Origin: an uncultured Pelagibacteraceae bacterium
GTDB taxonomy: Bacteria; Pseudomonadota; Alphaproteobacteria; Pelagibacterales; Pelagibacteraceae
Reading direction: 5' to 3'
Assembly (NCBI GenBank): GCA_902539195.1
Contig: CACBHZ010000001.1
Coordinates: 1 to 64,000, forward strand
DNA: 64,000 nucleotides
The notes below the pieces were generated by a model that was not told the origin of the DNA, made no database searches, and was given only the letters and a program-made list of their open reading frames with translations. Position 1 is the stretch's first letter. The number at the start of each line of letters is the position of its first letter. Shown here piece after piece: positions 49,235 to 58,367 of this stretch. The position numbers were made by a program, and so were the translations under genes.

Positions 49235-51316
49235 TCAAGTATTTAATTTGCCAGCTATTTTCAAAGCGAATGCGTAGTCTACTGCAATTTCCTCAATTGC
49301 TCCATCTCTTCCAGATTTTCCTCCATGACCCGCATTCATTTCTGTTTTTAATAAAAGTAAATTGTTATCGGTTTTGTACTCTCTTAATTTTGCAGTAAAT
49401 TTTGCTGGCTCATCAAACAATACCCTATTATCACTTAGACTTGTTGTTATCAAAATATTTGGGTAATCCATCTTTTTAATATTGTTGTAAGGCGCATATG
49501 AAAATATGTAATCAAAGTGTTCTTTTTTATCTTTAGCATTTCCAAATTCATCAAATTCGCCGACTGTTAATGGTAAGGAATGATCTAAGTTCGTGGTCAA
49601 CGAGTCAACGAAAGGAACAGCCATAACAATACCCAAAAATAATTCAGGCGCTTGGTTAACAACGGCTCCCATTAAAAGACCTCCAGCAGATCCACCCATT
49701 CCAATAATATTACCTTTAGACGTAAACTTTTTTTCAATTAAAAATTTTGCAGAAGCAATGTAATCTTCAAAAGTATTTTTCTTGTTTAATAACTTTCCTT
49801 CTTTCCACCATTTCATTCCTTTTTCCATACCACCTCTAATATGAGAAGTTACCCATATAATATCTCGCTCTATTAAACTTATTCTGGTTGAAGAAAAACT
49901 TGGTGACATAGAACTACCGTAAGATCCATAACCATATAATAATAATTTTGCAGATCCATCTAATTTAGTTTTTTTATGTCTTGTTATAGTTAAAGGAACC
50001 ATTCTTCCGTCATGAGAGGCACACTCTAATCTTTCAACTATGTAGTCATCAGAATTATGGCCACTAGGAATCTCTTGTTCTTTAACTAATTTTTTCTCCT
50101 TTGTTTTAAGATTGTATAAGTAAGTCCTTCCAGGAGTTTTTGGTGATGAATACGATAAATAAACGGTATCTGTATTTCTATCTCTTTGGGTTAACGACAC
50201 ACCAGGAACAATAACTATTTCATCTGAAAAAAATATTTCTTCTTCTTCATCATTTTTTGGATTTCTTAATATTAATTTTGATAATGCATTTGAAGTTTCA
50301 GATCTTATAATCCAATCATTTAAGAAAATTAATCCTCCAATTAAAACCTCTTCTCGTGCAGGTATAAATGTTTCCCACTCCTTTTTTTCTAAATCATTTG
50401 TCTTTTCGATCTTAAAATCTTCTGCATCTTCATTTGTATGTTTATAGAAATTACCATTCCATGAATTAACAGAATATATTATCCCTCTTTTCCTTTTATC
50501 AATTAGTTTTGGTTTTGGAATTATTTCATCTGCTTTAAAATAATACTGTTCGGACGTATTATGATCAGATGACGTAATAAAAAAATACTTCTCATCAGAG
50601 CTAAGTCCTATGCCTACAGTAAAAGCTTCACTTTCTTCTCTAAAGATAAGAATGTCTTTACTAGTAGGAGTTCCAATTTCGTGCCTATAAATTTCTCTCG
50701 GTCTATGATTGTCATCAAGCTTAGAGTAAAAAATATATTTGTCATCTAAGCTAAATGTTATTCCACCACTTGTATTTTCAATTTTTTCACCAACTTGCTC
50801 TCGACTTTTAATATCTCTTATATGTATGGTGTAATATTCAGATCCTTTTAAATCTAATGAATAAGCTAGTAATTTATCATTATAGCTAACTTCTAAGTCT
50901 CCAAGCCCAAAATACTCTGTTTTAAGCTTTTCTTTTTCTAAATCACCATTCCAAATTTCTTCTATTTCATCAGAATCAATTTTTTTTCTTAACTTTATAG
51001 AATAATTTCCTTTTGTTGTTGTTTTTGTCCAGTAACTATATCTTACATCTTTAAACGGAAGAGACTCATCATCAAGTTTAATTCTTCCTTTAATCTCATC
51101 GAATAAAACTTTTTGAATTTCTTTTGTATCTGACATTTGATGACTAAAATAATCATTTTCATCTTCAAGATATTTTCTCACCTCTGGCAATAATTTTGAA
51201 CTATCTCTCAATACTTCAAGTATATTTTCCTGATGTATCCAACTATAATCGTCTTCCCAAGTTACGTTGTGACAAGATTTTAATTCTGGTTTTTTTTTAA
51301 GCTGTGGTATTTTCAT
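49235..51316 (-). CDS. ptrB: S9 prolyl oligopeptidase family (oligopeptidase B)
   Basis: GMGGSAGGLLMGAV nucleophile motif; SHIRGGMEKGMKWWKEGKLLNKKNTFEDYI. Confidence 0.93.
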   Translation of the reverse strand: MKIPQLKKKPELKSCHNVTWEDDYSWIHQENILEVLRDSSKLLPEVRKYLEDENDYFSHQMSDTKEIQKVLFDEIKGRIKLDDESLPFKDVRYSYWTKTTTKGNYSIKLRKKIDSDEIEEIWNGDLEKEKLKTEYFGLGDLEVSYNDKLLAYSLDLKGSEYYTIHIRDIKSREQVGEKIENTSGGITFSLDDKYIFYSKLDDNHRPREIYRHEIGTPTSKDILIFREESEAFTVGIGLSSDEKYFFITSSDHNTSEQYYFKADEIIPKPKLIDKRKRGIIYSVNSWNGNFYKHTNEDAEDFKIEKTNDLEKKEWETFIPAREEVLIGGLIFLNDWIIRSETSNALSKLILRNPKNDEEEEIFFSDEIVIVPGVSLTQRDRNTDTVYLSYSSPKTPGRTYLYNLKTKEKKLVKEQEIPSGHNSDDYIVERLECASHDGRMVPLTITRHKKTKLDGSAKLLLYGYGSYGSSMSPSFSSTRISLIERDIIWVTSHIRGGMEKGMKWWKEGKLLNKKNTFEDYIASAKFLIEKKFTSKGNIIGMGGSAGGLLMGAVVNQAPELFLGIVMAVPFVDSLTTNLDHSLPLTVGEFDEFGNAKDKKEHFDYIFSYAPYNNIKKMDYPNILITTSLSDNRVLFDEPAKFTAKLREYKTDNNLLLLKTEMNAGHGGKSGRDGAIEEIAVDYAFALKIAGKLNT

Positions 51317-51333
51317 TTAAATTTAATTAATTT

Positions 51334-51843
51334 ATGAATATTTTTTTTGCAATACTAATAATCTTTATAATTCTTTATATTTTACTCAATTGGTTTGCCA
51401 AAACTTCAACAAAAAAAATATCAAAATTTGTAAGAACATTTATTATATTTTCTTCAATATTGTTAGCGGTAATAATGGCATATGCAGGAAGATATATATT
51501 TTCCTTACCATTTATGTTGGCTATTTTGCCTTTAATTAAAACGAAAGCAGGTATTTCTTTATTTCAGTTATTTAGATTATGGGGACTTTTTAGAGTTTTA
51601 AAAAATTCTGGCAGATTTAATTTTAATCAATTTAATCAAAATATGTCATCTCAAAATATGAGTTTAGATGAAGCATATAGAATTTTAAATTTAGATCCCA
51701 AAAAAAAATATACAAAAGATGAAGTGATGAATTCTTATAAAAAAATTATGAAAAAAATTCATCCAGATAGAAGTCCAGAATTAAATAATATTGCTACTTT
51801 AGTGAACCAAGCCAAAGACACAGTCTTAAAATCGGTTGTTTAA
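51334..51843 (+). CDS. Membrane-anchored J-domain protein (Pam18/Tim14-like)
   Basis: N-terminal TM segments; C-terminal J domain MSLDEAYRILNLDPKKKYTKDEVMNSYKKIMKKIHPDRSPELNNIATLVNQAKDTVLK with HPD. Confidence 0.85.
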   Translation: MNIFFAILIIFIILYILLNWFAKTSTKKISKFVRTFIIFSSILLAVIMAYAGRYIFSLPFMLAILPLIKTKAGISLFQLFRLWGLFRVLKNSGRFNFNQFNQNMSSQNMSLDEAYRILNLDPKKKYTKDEVMNSYKKIMKKIHPDRSPELNNIATLVNQAKDTVLKSVV

Positions 51844-52775
51844 GTATAACTTAGTATTGATTTGTACACTTGTTCGACCTTAATTAAATTTGGATCAATT
51901 TCACTTCCATGTGTAATATTATTAACATCATATCCTTCAGGAATAATTCTAATATGATTAGGAGTATAATCTGTATAAGCTTTTGGTGTGTCCAATAAAA
52001 TCACAAGGCTTGGTTTGCCGGATTGTGATGAGATATGTGAACCAAATGAATCATTCCCCACATACATATCTGCAGAAGCTACAAAAGGTATTACTTCTGA
52101 GATATTTTTGTTACTAAGATCTGTAATATTATCTCCTTCAACCTTATCTATTATTTCTTGAGCAATTAATTTTTCATTAGGACCACACAAAATAAAAAAA
52201 TTAAATTTATTTAGTTTATTTAACTCATTTATTAGATTTGAGTAATTATCAGTGCCCCATTTTGTTGTTGGACCTGAAGATCCAGCTCCTATTACAATGT
52301 TAAATTTTGATTTATCAAAATAAGTTGAGACACTTTTAAGTTTATTTTCATTTATGTGAATTTTTGTGTATGTTTGACATTTCTCTATGTTTAATACACT
52401 CGCAGTAAACTTTTGTGCTGCGTTGATTAAATGAATATTTTTCTTTTTAAATAAAGGATAGTGATAAATATCTTTTATTCCAGCTAACTTACACGCGATG
52501 AATATTCTAGGACTTGGATAATAAATAAATATTTTATCAAAATTGTATTTTTTTAACTCTGAGGAAAAACTAAATATATTTTTAAATTTATTATATTTTT
52601 TATCTATTACTATGACTTCTTTAATTTTAGGATCATCCTTTAATGCATCCGACAAATTATTGCATAATGTAAAAACTGTTATAGGTCCAAACTTTTTAGA
52701 TAATTGATGCACATAACTTAGATGTAACAAATTTGCTCCAAGACCTATATAGCTAAGATAAACACAAACTTTCAT
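51840..52775 (-). CDS. Glycosyltransferase family 9 (heptosyltransferase-like)
   Basis: FNIVIGAGSSGPTTKWGTDNYSNLINEL; ADMYVGNDSFGSHISSQSGKPSLVIL. Confidence 0.85.
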   Translation of the reverse strand: MKVCVYLSYIGLGANLLHLSYVHQLSKKFGPITVFTLCNNLSDALKDDPKIKEVIVIDKKYNKFKNIFSFSSELKKYNFDKIFIYYPSPRIFIACKLAGIKDIYHYPLFKKKNIHLINAAQKFTASVLNIEKCQTYTKIHINENKLKSVSTYFDKSKFNIVIGAGSSGPTTKWGTDNYSNLINELNKLNKFNFFILCGPNEKLIAQEIIDKVEGDNITDLSNKNISEVIPFVASADMYVGNDSFGSHISSQSGKPSLVILLDTPKAYTDYTPNHIRIIPEGYDVNNITHGSEIDPNLIKVEQVYKSILSYT

Positions 52776-52848
52776 AAGTATTTAAAATATATTTTTTTAT
52801 TATTTTTTTCTTAAATCTATTCTATAATTATAGTCATATAATTAAGTT

Positions 52849-53727
52849 ATGATTAATGGAATATATGCAGCTACATTGTCAGTATTAGATAAAAATCTGG
52901 CGTTAAATAGTGAAAAAACGATTAAATATGCTGAAAATCTAATGGAGAAAGGTTGCCATGGAGTAGTTTTTTTTGGAAGTACAGGACAATCACAACTCAT
53001 ATCTCTTTCGGAAAAAATTCAATTAATCAATTTGTTACCAAAAAGTAATTATAGAGATAAATTTATAATTGGAACCGGTCTTAATTCGCTAGTTGATAAT
53101 ATTAATTTGATAAAAATAGCCAAATCAAATGGATTTAATAAATTTTTAATTATGCCCCCTGCCTATTATAAGTATAGCGATCACGATGTGATTAATTTTT
53201 ACTCAAGAATAATAGATGAAATTAATGAATGTAAAATAATTTTATATAATTTCGAAAAACTCTCAGGATATAAATTTAGTATTGATTGTGTTGAAGAGCT
53301 AGTAAAAAAATTTCCAAGTCAAATAGTTGGAGTAAAAGACAGCTCTTATAATTTGTATGAAAATTTGAAAATAGATAATTTTTCAGTAATGCCAGGTTCA
53401 GAATCAAAATTATTGAAAGGACTTGAAATAGGTTGCTCTGGAATAATCACAGCAACAACAAATGTTACTTCAATTTTGGCAAGAGATGTTTATGATAAAT
53501 TTCAAAATGGATCGGATCAATCTTCAAACGAAAAGTTGTGTTTAGTGAGAAGTATTTTCGATAAATTTAATTTGATTTCAGGTTTACATACCTTCATGGC
53601 ACAAATTGATAAGGACTATCAGAATTTAATTCCACCATTGAAGTTATTAAATGAAAATGAAAAAAAAATATTTTTTGCTGAACTTCAAAAACTTGATTTT
53701 GACTTTAAGCATTTGAAAGCGGCATAA
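52849..53727 (+). CDS. Dihydrodipicolinate synthase/N-acetylneuraminate lyase superfamily protein
   Basis: TIM-barrel aldolase: GCHGVVFFGSTGQSQLISLSEK; Schiff-base region IVGVKDSSYN. Confidence 0.85.
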   Translation: MINGIYAATLSVLDKNLALNSEKTIKYAENLMEKGCHGVVFFGSTGQSQLISLSEKIQLINLLPKSNYRDKFIIGTGLNSLVDNINLIKIAKSNGFNKFLIMPPAYYKYSDHDVINFYSRIIDEINECKIILYNFEKLSGYKFSIDCVEELVKKFPSQIVGVKDSSYNLYENLKIDNFSVMPGSESKLLKGLEIGCSGIITATTNVTSILARDVYDKFQNGSDQSSNEKLCLVRSIFDKFNLISGLHTFMAQIDKDYQNLIPPLKLLNENEKKIFFAELQKLDFDFKHLKAA

Positions 53728-54914
53728 TGAAACTTATAAATTTTTTAAATGATTTGTTCAAAGAAGATGGCTTTATCTTAATAGATTATAATTCTAATAG
53801 GTATGTAATTGGGAAACCTTTGAAAGAAACTCCAATAGAGTTACAATTACTAGATAAAAGCTTGAACCAAAAATTACTGTTTCATCCTGATTTATATTTT
53901 GGTGAAGCATATACCAATGGCTCTTTAAGATTAAAAAATGGAACTTTGACAGAATTTCTTGATATAGCTTTTAAAAATATTGGAAGAGCAGATATTAATA
54001 TTTATGGAAAGACATTAAATAAAATAAAGGGAACTTTAAAATATTTAACAAGTTTTAATAAAATTGTTAAATCTAAACAAAATGTTGCACATCATTATGA
54101 TATTTCAGAAAAATTATATGATTTGTTTCTTGATAAAAAAAGACAATATTCATGTGCATACTTCAAAAATGAGAATGATACTTTGGAAACTGCTCAAGAA
54201 AATAAAATTGATCACATAATTAAAAAACTTCATATACAACCTAACCAAAAAGTTTTAGATATTGGATCTGGTTGGGGAACACTTGCAATTGACATTGCAA
54301 AAAAAACAAAAGCTTCGGTTACTGGAATTACACTTTCAGAAAATCAATTGAAATATAGTCAAGAAAAAGCTAAAGAATTAAATTTAGATAATCAAGTTGA
54401 ATTTAAATTAATAGATTACAGACAGTTGAATGAAAAATTTGATAGGATAGTCAGTGTTGGAATGTTTGAGCATGTTGGAAAAAAATTCTATCAAACCTAT
54501 TTCAATAGAGTGTCTCAAATGTTAAAAAAGGATGGAGTAGCTTTGATACATACAATTGGATCAAATCTTCCACCTAGAGACCCGCAGCCTTGGATAACAA
54601 AATATATATTTCCTGGCGGATATACCCCTAGTTTGAGCGAAATAGCGAGGCCAATAGAGGATTCTGGACTGATAGCTACAGATATAGAAATTTTAAGGAT
54701 GCACTATGCCCACACTTTAAGAAACTGGAAAGAAAGATTTTTATCAAAAAAAGTAGAAGTTTTAGAAATGTTTGATGAAAAATTTTTAAGGATGTGGGAA
54801 TTTTATCTTGCAAGTTGTGAAATGGCTTTTAAATGGGGAGATCAAGTTGTATTTCAACTTCAGCTAACCAAAGATATAAGATCTGTTCCTAATACTAGAG
54901 ACTATATTTATTAA
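53727..54914 (+). CDS. cfa: Cyclopropane-fatty-acyl-phospholipid synthase family
   Basis: VAHHYDISEKLYDLFLD, YSCAYF, VLDIGSGWGTLAI, MFEHVGKKFYQTYF. Confidence 0.92.
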   Translation: MKLINFLNDLFKEDGFILIDYNSNRYVIGKPLKETPIELQLLDKSLNQKLLFHPDLYFGEAYTNGSLRLKNGTLTEFLDIAFKNIGRADINIYGKTLNKIKGTLKYLTSFNKIVKSKQNVAHHYDISEKLYDLFLDKKRQYSCAYFKNENDTLETAQENKIDHIIKKLHIQPNQKVLDIGSGWGTLAIDIAKKTKASVTGITLSENQLKYSQEKAKELNLDNQVEFKLIDYRQLNEKFDRIVSVGMFEHVGKKFYQTYFNRVSQMLKKDGVALIHTIGSNLPPRDPQPWITKYIFPGGYTPSLSEIARPIEDSGLIATDIEILRMHYAHTLRNWKERFLSKKVEVLEMFDEKFLRMWEFYLASCEMAFKWGDQVVFQLQLTKDIRSVPNTRDYIY

Positions 54915-54943
54915 AAATTAGCTGATAAAGCTGTATTTCTTAA

Positions 54944-56113
54944 ATGAAAAAAAAGAAAAAAAAAACTAAAAAAAAAAGTCTAAAAATAAAAGTTAAAAAA
55001 TCAAAAAAAAAAATCAAATCAAAATTAAAAAAAAAAAGATCCAAATTAAAGAGAAAAATAACAAAAAGATCAAATCAAAAAAAAAAAGTTAAATCAAAGA
55101 CAAGTACTGAAAAGGGTATTATTTCAAGAACAGTCAGACTTGAGGAAGATTTAAAAAATAAGTTTTCTTTCAAATTTAGTTTTAATTTACTGGCGATTGA
55201 TAAATTAATACAAAAATTTTTTCAAATTATTGAATTAAGATTAATTCGTTTTAAAGAGATAAGAGCTGAGGAAAAAAGACAAATTAAACTAGAGAAAATT
55301 GAGCAAGCAGAAAAAGAAAAAATTGAAATTGAAAAACAGAAGAAAGTAGATGAAGCTGCCTTTCTAAAAGAAAAAGAAATTCAGCTAAAACAAGAACAAA
55401 AATTAGAAAGAGAAAGAGCAAAAGATATAAAATTATTTTTAAGAAAAGAACAGGCCATATTAAGAAAAGAGCAGGCGGAGAGACAAAAGAAATTTTTGCA
55501 AGAATTAAAATTAGAAAAACAAATAGAAAAGTTTAGAATAAGAGAGGTAAAAGAATTAGAACAACTTGAAAAATTAGCTTTAAGAGAAAAGAGAGAGGAT
55601 TATTCAGGATTACAAGAGCGTATTGAAAAATTAAAATTAAAATATCAACAAATAAGAGATCAGAAAATAAGAGAACGAGTTGAAGCGTTAGGTGTAGAAA
55701 CACAAGAAGGAGACGATAGAGCAAAATTACTTCAAAGAGAAAGGGAGTATACTTTAGCTAGGCAAAAAATTGAGTTTGCACTTGAAAGTTTTTATAGAAG
55801 TGCGAATAGTTTAGTTTTTCAACTTAACAAAAGATATATAACTAAACATATGTCTATCTTGAGATGCATAGACAGAAGATTCGAAACTGGAGAGATATTT
55901 ATAAAATGGGATGAGACAATTGATGATGAGTGGTTAATACTAATTTATATTAAAAATAATTCTCCAGATGAAGGTATAGTAATTGAAGATAAAACAAATG
56001 AAGAAAAAAATATTTCACATGAATTTAAACCAAGTGAAATTTTTAAAGCCTCAGATTTAATGGTAGATTCATTAACCCAGCTGATTGCAAAAAAAAGATC
56101 TAAGAATAATTAA
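54944..56113 (+). CDS. Lys-rich coiled-coil protein of unknown function
   Basis: Long ORF in operon-like position after cfa; first 50 residues contain 29 Lys and 3 Arg; long charged coiled coil; ordered C-terminal domain. Confidence 0.75.
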   Translation: MKKKKKKTKKKSLKIKVKKSKKKIKSKLKKKRSKLKRKITKRSNQKKKVKSKTSTEKGIISRTVRLEEDLKNKFSFKFSFNLLAIDKLIQKFFQIIELRLIRFKEIRAEEKRQIKLEKIEQAEKEKIEIEKQKKVDEAAFLKEKEIQLKQEQKLERERAKDIKLFLRKEQAILRKEQAERQKKFLQELKLEKQIEKFRIREVKELEQLEKLALREKREDYSGLQERIEKLKLKYQQIRDQKIRERVEALGVETQEGDDRAKLLQREREYTLARQKIEFALESFYRSANSLVFQLNKRYITKHMSILRCIDRRFETGEIFIKWDETIDDEWLILIYIKNNSPDEGIVIEDKTNEEKNISHEFKPSEIFKASDLMVDSLTQLIAKKRSKNN

Positions 56114-56658
56114 ATTTGTTGGTCTTTGATAATTTTTTCTATTAACTTTATATTCTTTCCACTTTTGATTAATGGATAAATAGATTTTGCTTTTCTCAAG
56201 TCATCAACTGCTTTTTCATATTCCTTTAAGCTTAAGTATATTTGCGCTCGCCCGGATAATGCTCCAAAATGTCTTGGCTCTAGATCTAAAACTTTTTCAA
56301 TATCATCTAACGATTTCTCATAATCCCCCAATATAAATAGTAATGTTGCTCTCTTATTCCAACCCTCCGCCCATTTTGGGTCCTCATTAATTACGTCTGT
56401 AAATAGTTTTAATGCCATTCTATACTGCTGATGATACATGGAATAAGTTCCGTTCTCTAATTTGTTCGTCAGATAATCATTCTTTGGGTGTCTTATCCAT
56501 TTATTCCAAATTTGATCCTCTAGCTTTTCTGCTTGTTGTAAATTTTTTGCATTAAGCAATTCTTTAAATAATATATTTAAATCGTCTGAATACACATTAT
56601 TTGTACTTACAAATAAAAATATAATTATAAAACTTATATGTTTTTTAATCACTGACAT
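56110..56658 (-). CDS. Periplasmic/secreted TPR-repeat protein
   Basis: Signal peptide; TPR pattern EDPKWAEGWNKRATLLFILGDYEKSLDDIEKVLDLEPRHFGALSGRAQIYLSLKEYEKA. Confidence 0.85.
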   Translation of the reverse strand: MSVIKKHISFIIIFLFVSTNNVYSDDLNILFKELLNAKNLQQAEKLEDQIWNKWIRHPKNDYLTNKLENGTYSMYHQQYRMALKLFTDVINEDPKWAEGWNKRATLLFILGDYEKSLDDIEKVLDLEPRHFGALSGRAQIYLSLKEYEKAVDDLRKAKSIYPLIKSGKNIKLIEKIIKDQQI

Positions 56659-58069
56659 ATACAGATACTCCTCTAGAATTAATGTCTACATCAAATTTTT
56701 TATGCAATGGTGGAAAAGCTCTTTGAGAGCAATCCAGTCTATCACAAGTTCTACATGAAACCCCTACAGGTATCTCTGATTTTTTATCATTCAAATCTAA
56801 GTTTTCCGTATAAACAAAATCTCTTGCATATTTGGCTTCACATCCAAGTCCAATAGATAACATACTTTTTTTTTGTCCATATCTTCCTATACCTTTTTCA
56901 ACAGTTCTTGCTATACATACATACTTTTCACCATTAGTCATTTTACTTACTGCAGCCTGTATAACACCAGGTCTAGAAAAAGCAGAATATACATTCCATC
57001 GAGGACAAGCACCACCATAACGTGGTATTTCTATACCTGACAATGAAAATCTTTTTGAAATATTACCAGCGACATCAACTCTCAAAAAATGAAATGGAAC
57101 CCCAGGTAATTTTGGATCATTCAAACATGTTACTCTATGTGTGACTTGTTCGAATGAAGTTGCAAAAGTATTTTGCAATAACTCTAAATCATATTTAAGT
57201 TTTTTACATTCAGAATGAAATAATTTGTAGGGCATTAAAATTGCTGCACCACAATAATTTAATAAAGCAACTTTTGTTAATTTTTTCGATTCTTCATTTG
57301 GATAATTAAAAGTATCAAGATAAGAATTTATTATATCACTAGCCCCCTCTTGTACAATTTGAGCTGCAGCATGTAATTTCTTTGTTTCCAAAGACAAATA
57401 ATCAGACAATAGCAACTTTCTATTTTTGTTATCATAAATTTTTGAAAAAGGTTTTCCTTCCTCAGGAATTATATCTTGTACTTCAATTTTATACTCTGAT
57501 TTTAAATAATCACATAAAGCAATATATCTTGTTCTATTATTTTGTTTTATTTGTTCAAAGATTTGATTTGCAAATTCCTCTAGTTTTGGAAAAAAATTTC
57601 TGTTTTCTTGCAAAAAATCTGAAATTACCTCTCCAGGAAATGAGTTTTTTCTATTATCTACAATTTTTCCTGAAAGTTTTTCAATTTTGTTAACCAATTC
57701 ATGATCTTTTTTTTTCAAAATGTCTCCTAATCTTATTAGAGCTTTACCAATTTTTGGATTACTATTTGCTAGATCTTTAACTTCTGGACCAACTATATCC
57801 AAATCTTCAAAAAGTTGATCATCTAGTAATTCTGAAATTGTGTTGACCATATTGATATCTGATTTATTTGTTAGATCGCTAATGTTGATGCTTAACTCCT
57901 CACAAATTTTTAAAAGTAATTCCCCGTCAATTTTTCTTTTACCTCCCTCGATTAAAGCTAAATAACTTGGTGAAATGTTAAGTTGTGAGGCTAGTTTGTT
58001 TGCCTGCATACCTAGCTGTCTTCTAAAAGCTTTTATTTTTGGACCAAGGTTTAATTCTAGTTGACTCAT
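56645..58069 (-). CDS. XRE-family short-chain acyl regulator (RamB/ScfR/PccR type)
   Basis: N-terminal HTH (QANKLASQLNISPSYLALIEGGKR); C-terminal DUF2083-like region with GVSCRTCDRLDCSQRAFPPLH. Confidence 0.88.
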   Translation of the reverse strand: MSQLELNLGPKIKAFRRQLGMQANKLASQLNISPSYLALIEGGKRKIDGELLLKICEELSINISDLTNKSDINMVNTISELLDDQLFEDLDIVGPEVKDLANSNPKIGKALIRLGDILKKKDHELVNKIEKLSGKIVDNRKNSFPGEVISDFLQENRNFFPKLEEFANQIFEQIKQNNRTRYIALCDYLKSEYKIEVQDIIPEEGKPFSKIYDNKNRKLLLSDYLSLETKKLHAAAQIVQEGASDIINSYLDTFNYPNEESKKLTKVALLNYCGAAILMPYKLFHSECKKLKYDLELLQNTFATSFEQVTHRVTCLNDPKLPGVPFHFLRVDVAGNISKRFSLSGIEIPRYGGACPRWNVYSAFSRPGVIQAAVSKMTNGEKYVCIARTVEKGIGRYGQKKSMLSIGLGCEAKYARDFVYTENLDLNDKKSEIPVGVSCRTCDRLDCSQRAFPPLHKKFDVDINSRGVSVYVSD

Positions 58070-58075
58070 TTACTA

Positions 58076-58092
58076 TTTGTAAACTTTGTAAA
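58076..58092. promoter_or_regulatory. Candidate operator, tandem repeat pair A
   Basis: TTTGTAAA-C-TTTGTAAA; 9-bp period, adjacent to regulator start codon. Confidence 0.6.
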
Positions 58093-58148
58093 TTATTATT
58101 TACAAAAAATTTATTGCATTTACATGATTTTTAGCATTTTTTGTGGAT

Positions 58149-58165
58149 TTTGTAAATATTGTAAA
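58149..58165. promoter_or_regulatory. Candidate operator, tandem repeat pair B
   Basis: TTTGTAAA-T-ATTGTAAA; same 9-bp period, upstream of the small ORF/aceA. Confidence 0.6.
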
Positions 58166-58178
58166 TTATAAAGTTTAC

Positions 58179-58340
58179 ATGGACAAAAATACTATAAAAA
58201 ACATTGAAACTAGTTCTCAAACTACAAATCACCAAGAGCACCAAGAGCATAGAAGCAGAGGGGTTTATTTAAGAGATGACCACTGCGATTGGGGATCAAG
58301 TGGAATGAATGAGTTTACAGAAGAATATAACGAAAAGTAA
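58179..58340 (+). CDS. Putative 53-aa microprotein upstream of aceA
   Basis: MDKNTIKNIETSSQTTNHQEHQEHRSRGVYLRDDHCDWGSSGMNEFTEEYNEK; ATG 58179 preferred to the GTG at 58143, which would overlap operator pair B. Confidence 0.55.
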   Translation: MDKNTIKNIETSSQTTNHQEHQEHRSRGVYLRDDHCDWGSSGMNEFTEEYNEK

Positions 58341-58367
58341 AAAAAATTAGTTTTCAAAGGAGGAATA

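Noticed and set aside
55533-55724. 63-aa Leu-rich minus ORF opposite the coiled-coil gene
   Set aside because: Antisense artefact of Lys/Glu-rich codons.
58143-58178. GTG-initiated N-terminal extension (MDFVNIVNYKVY) of the small ORF before aceA
   Set aside because: Overlaps the TTTGTAAA operator pair B; ATG at 58179 is more plausible.
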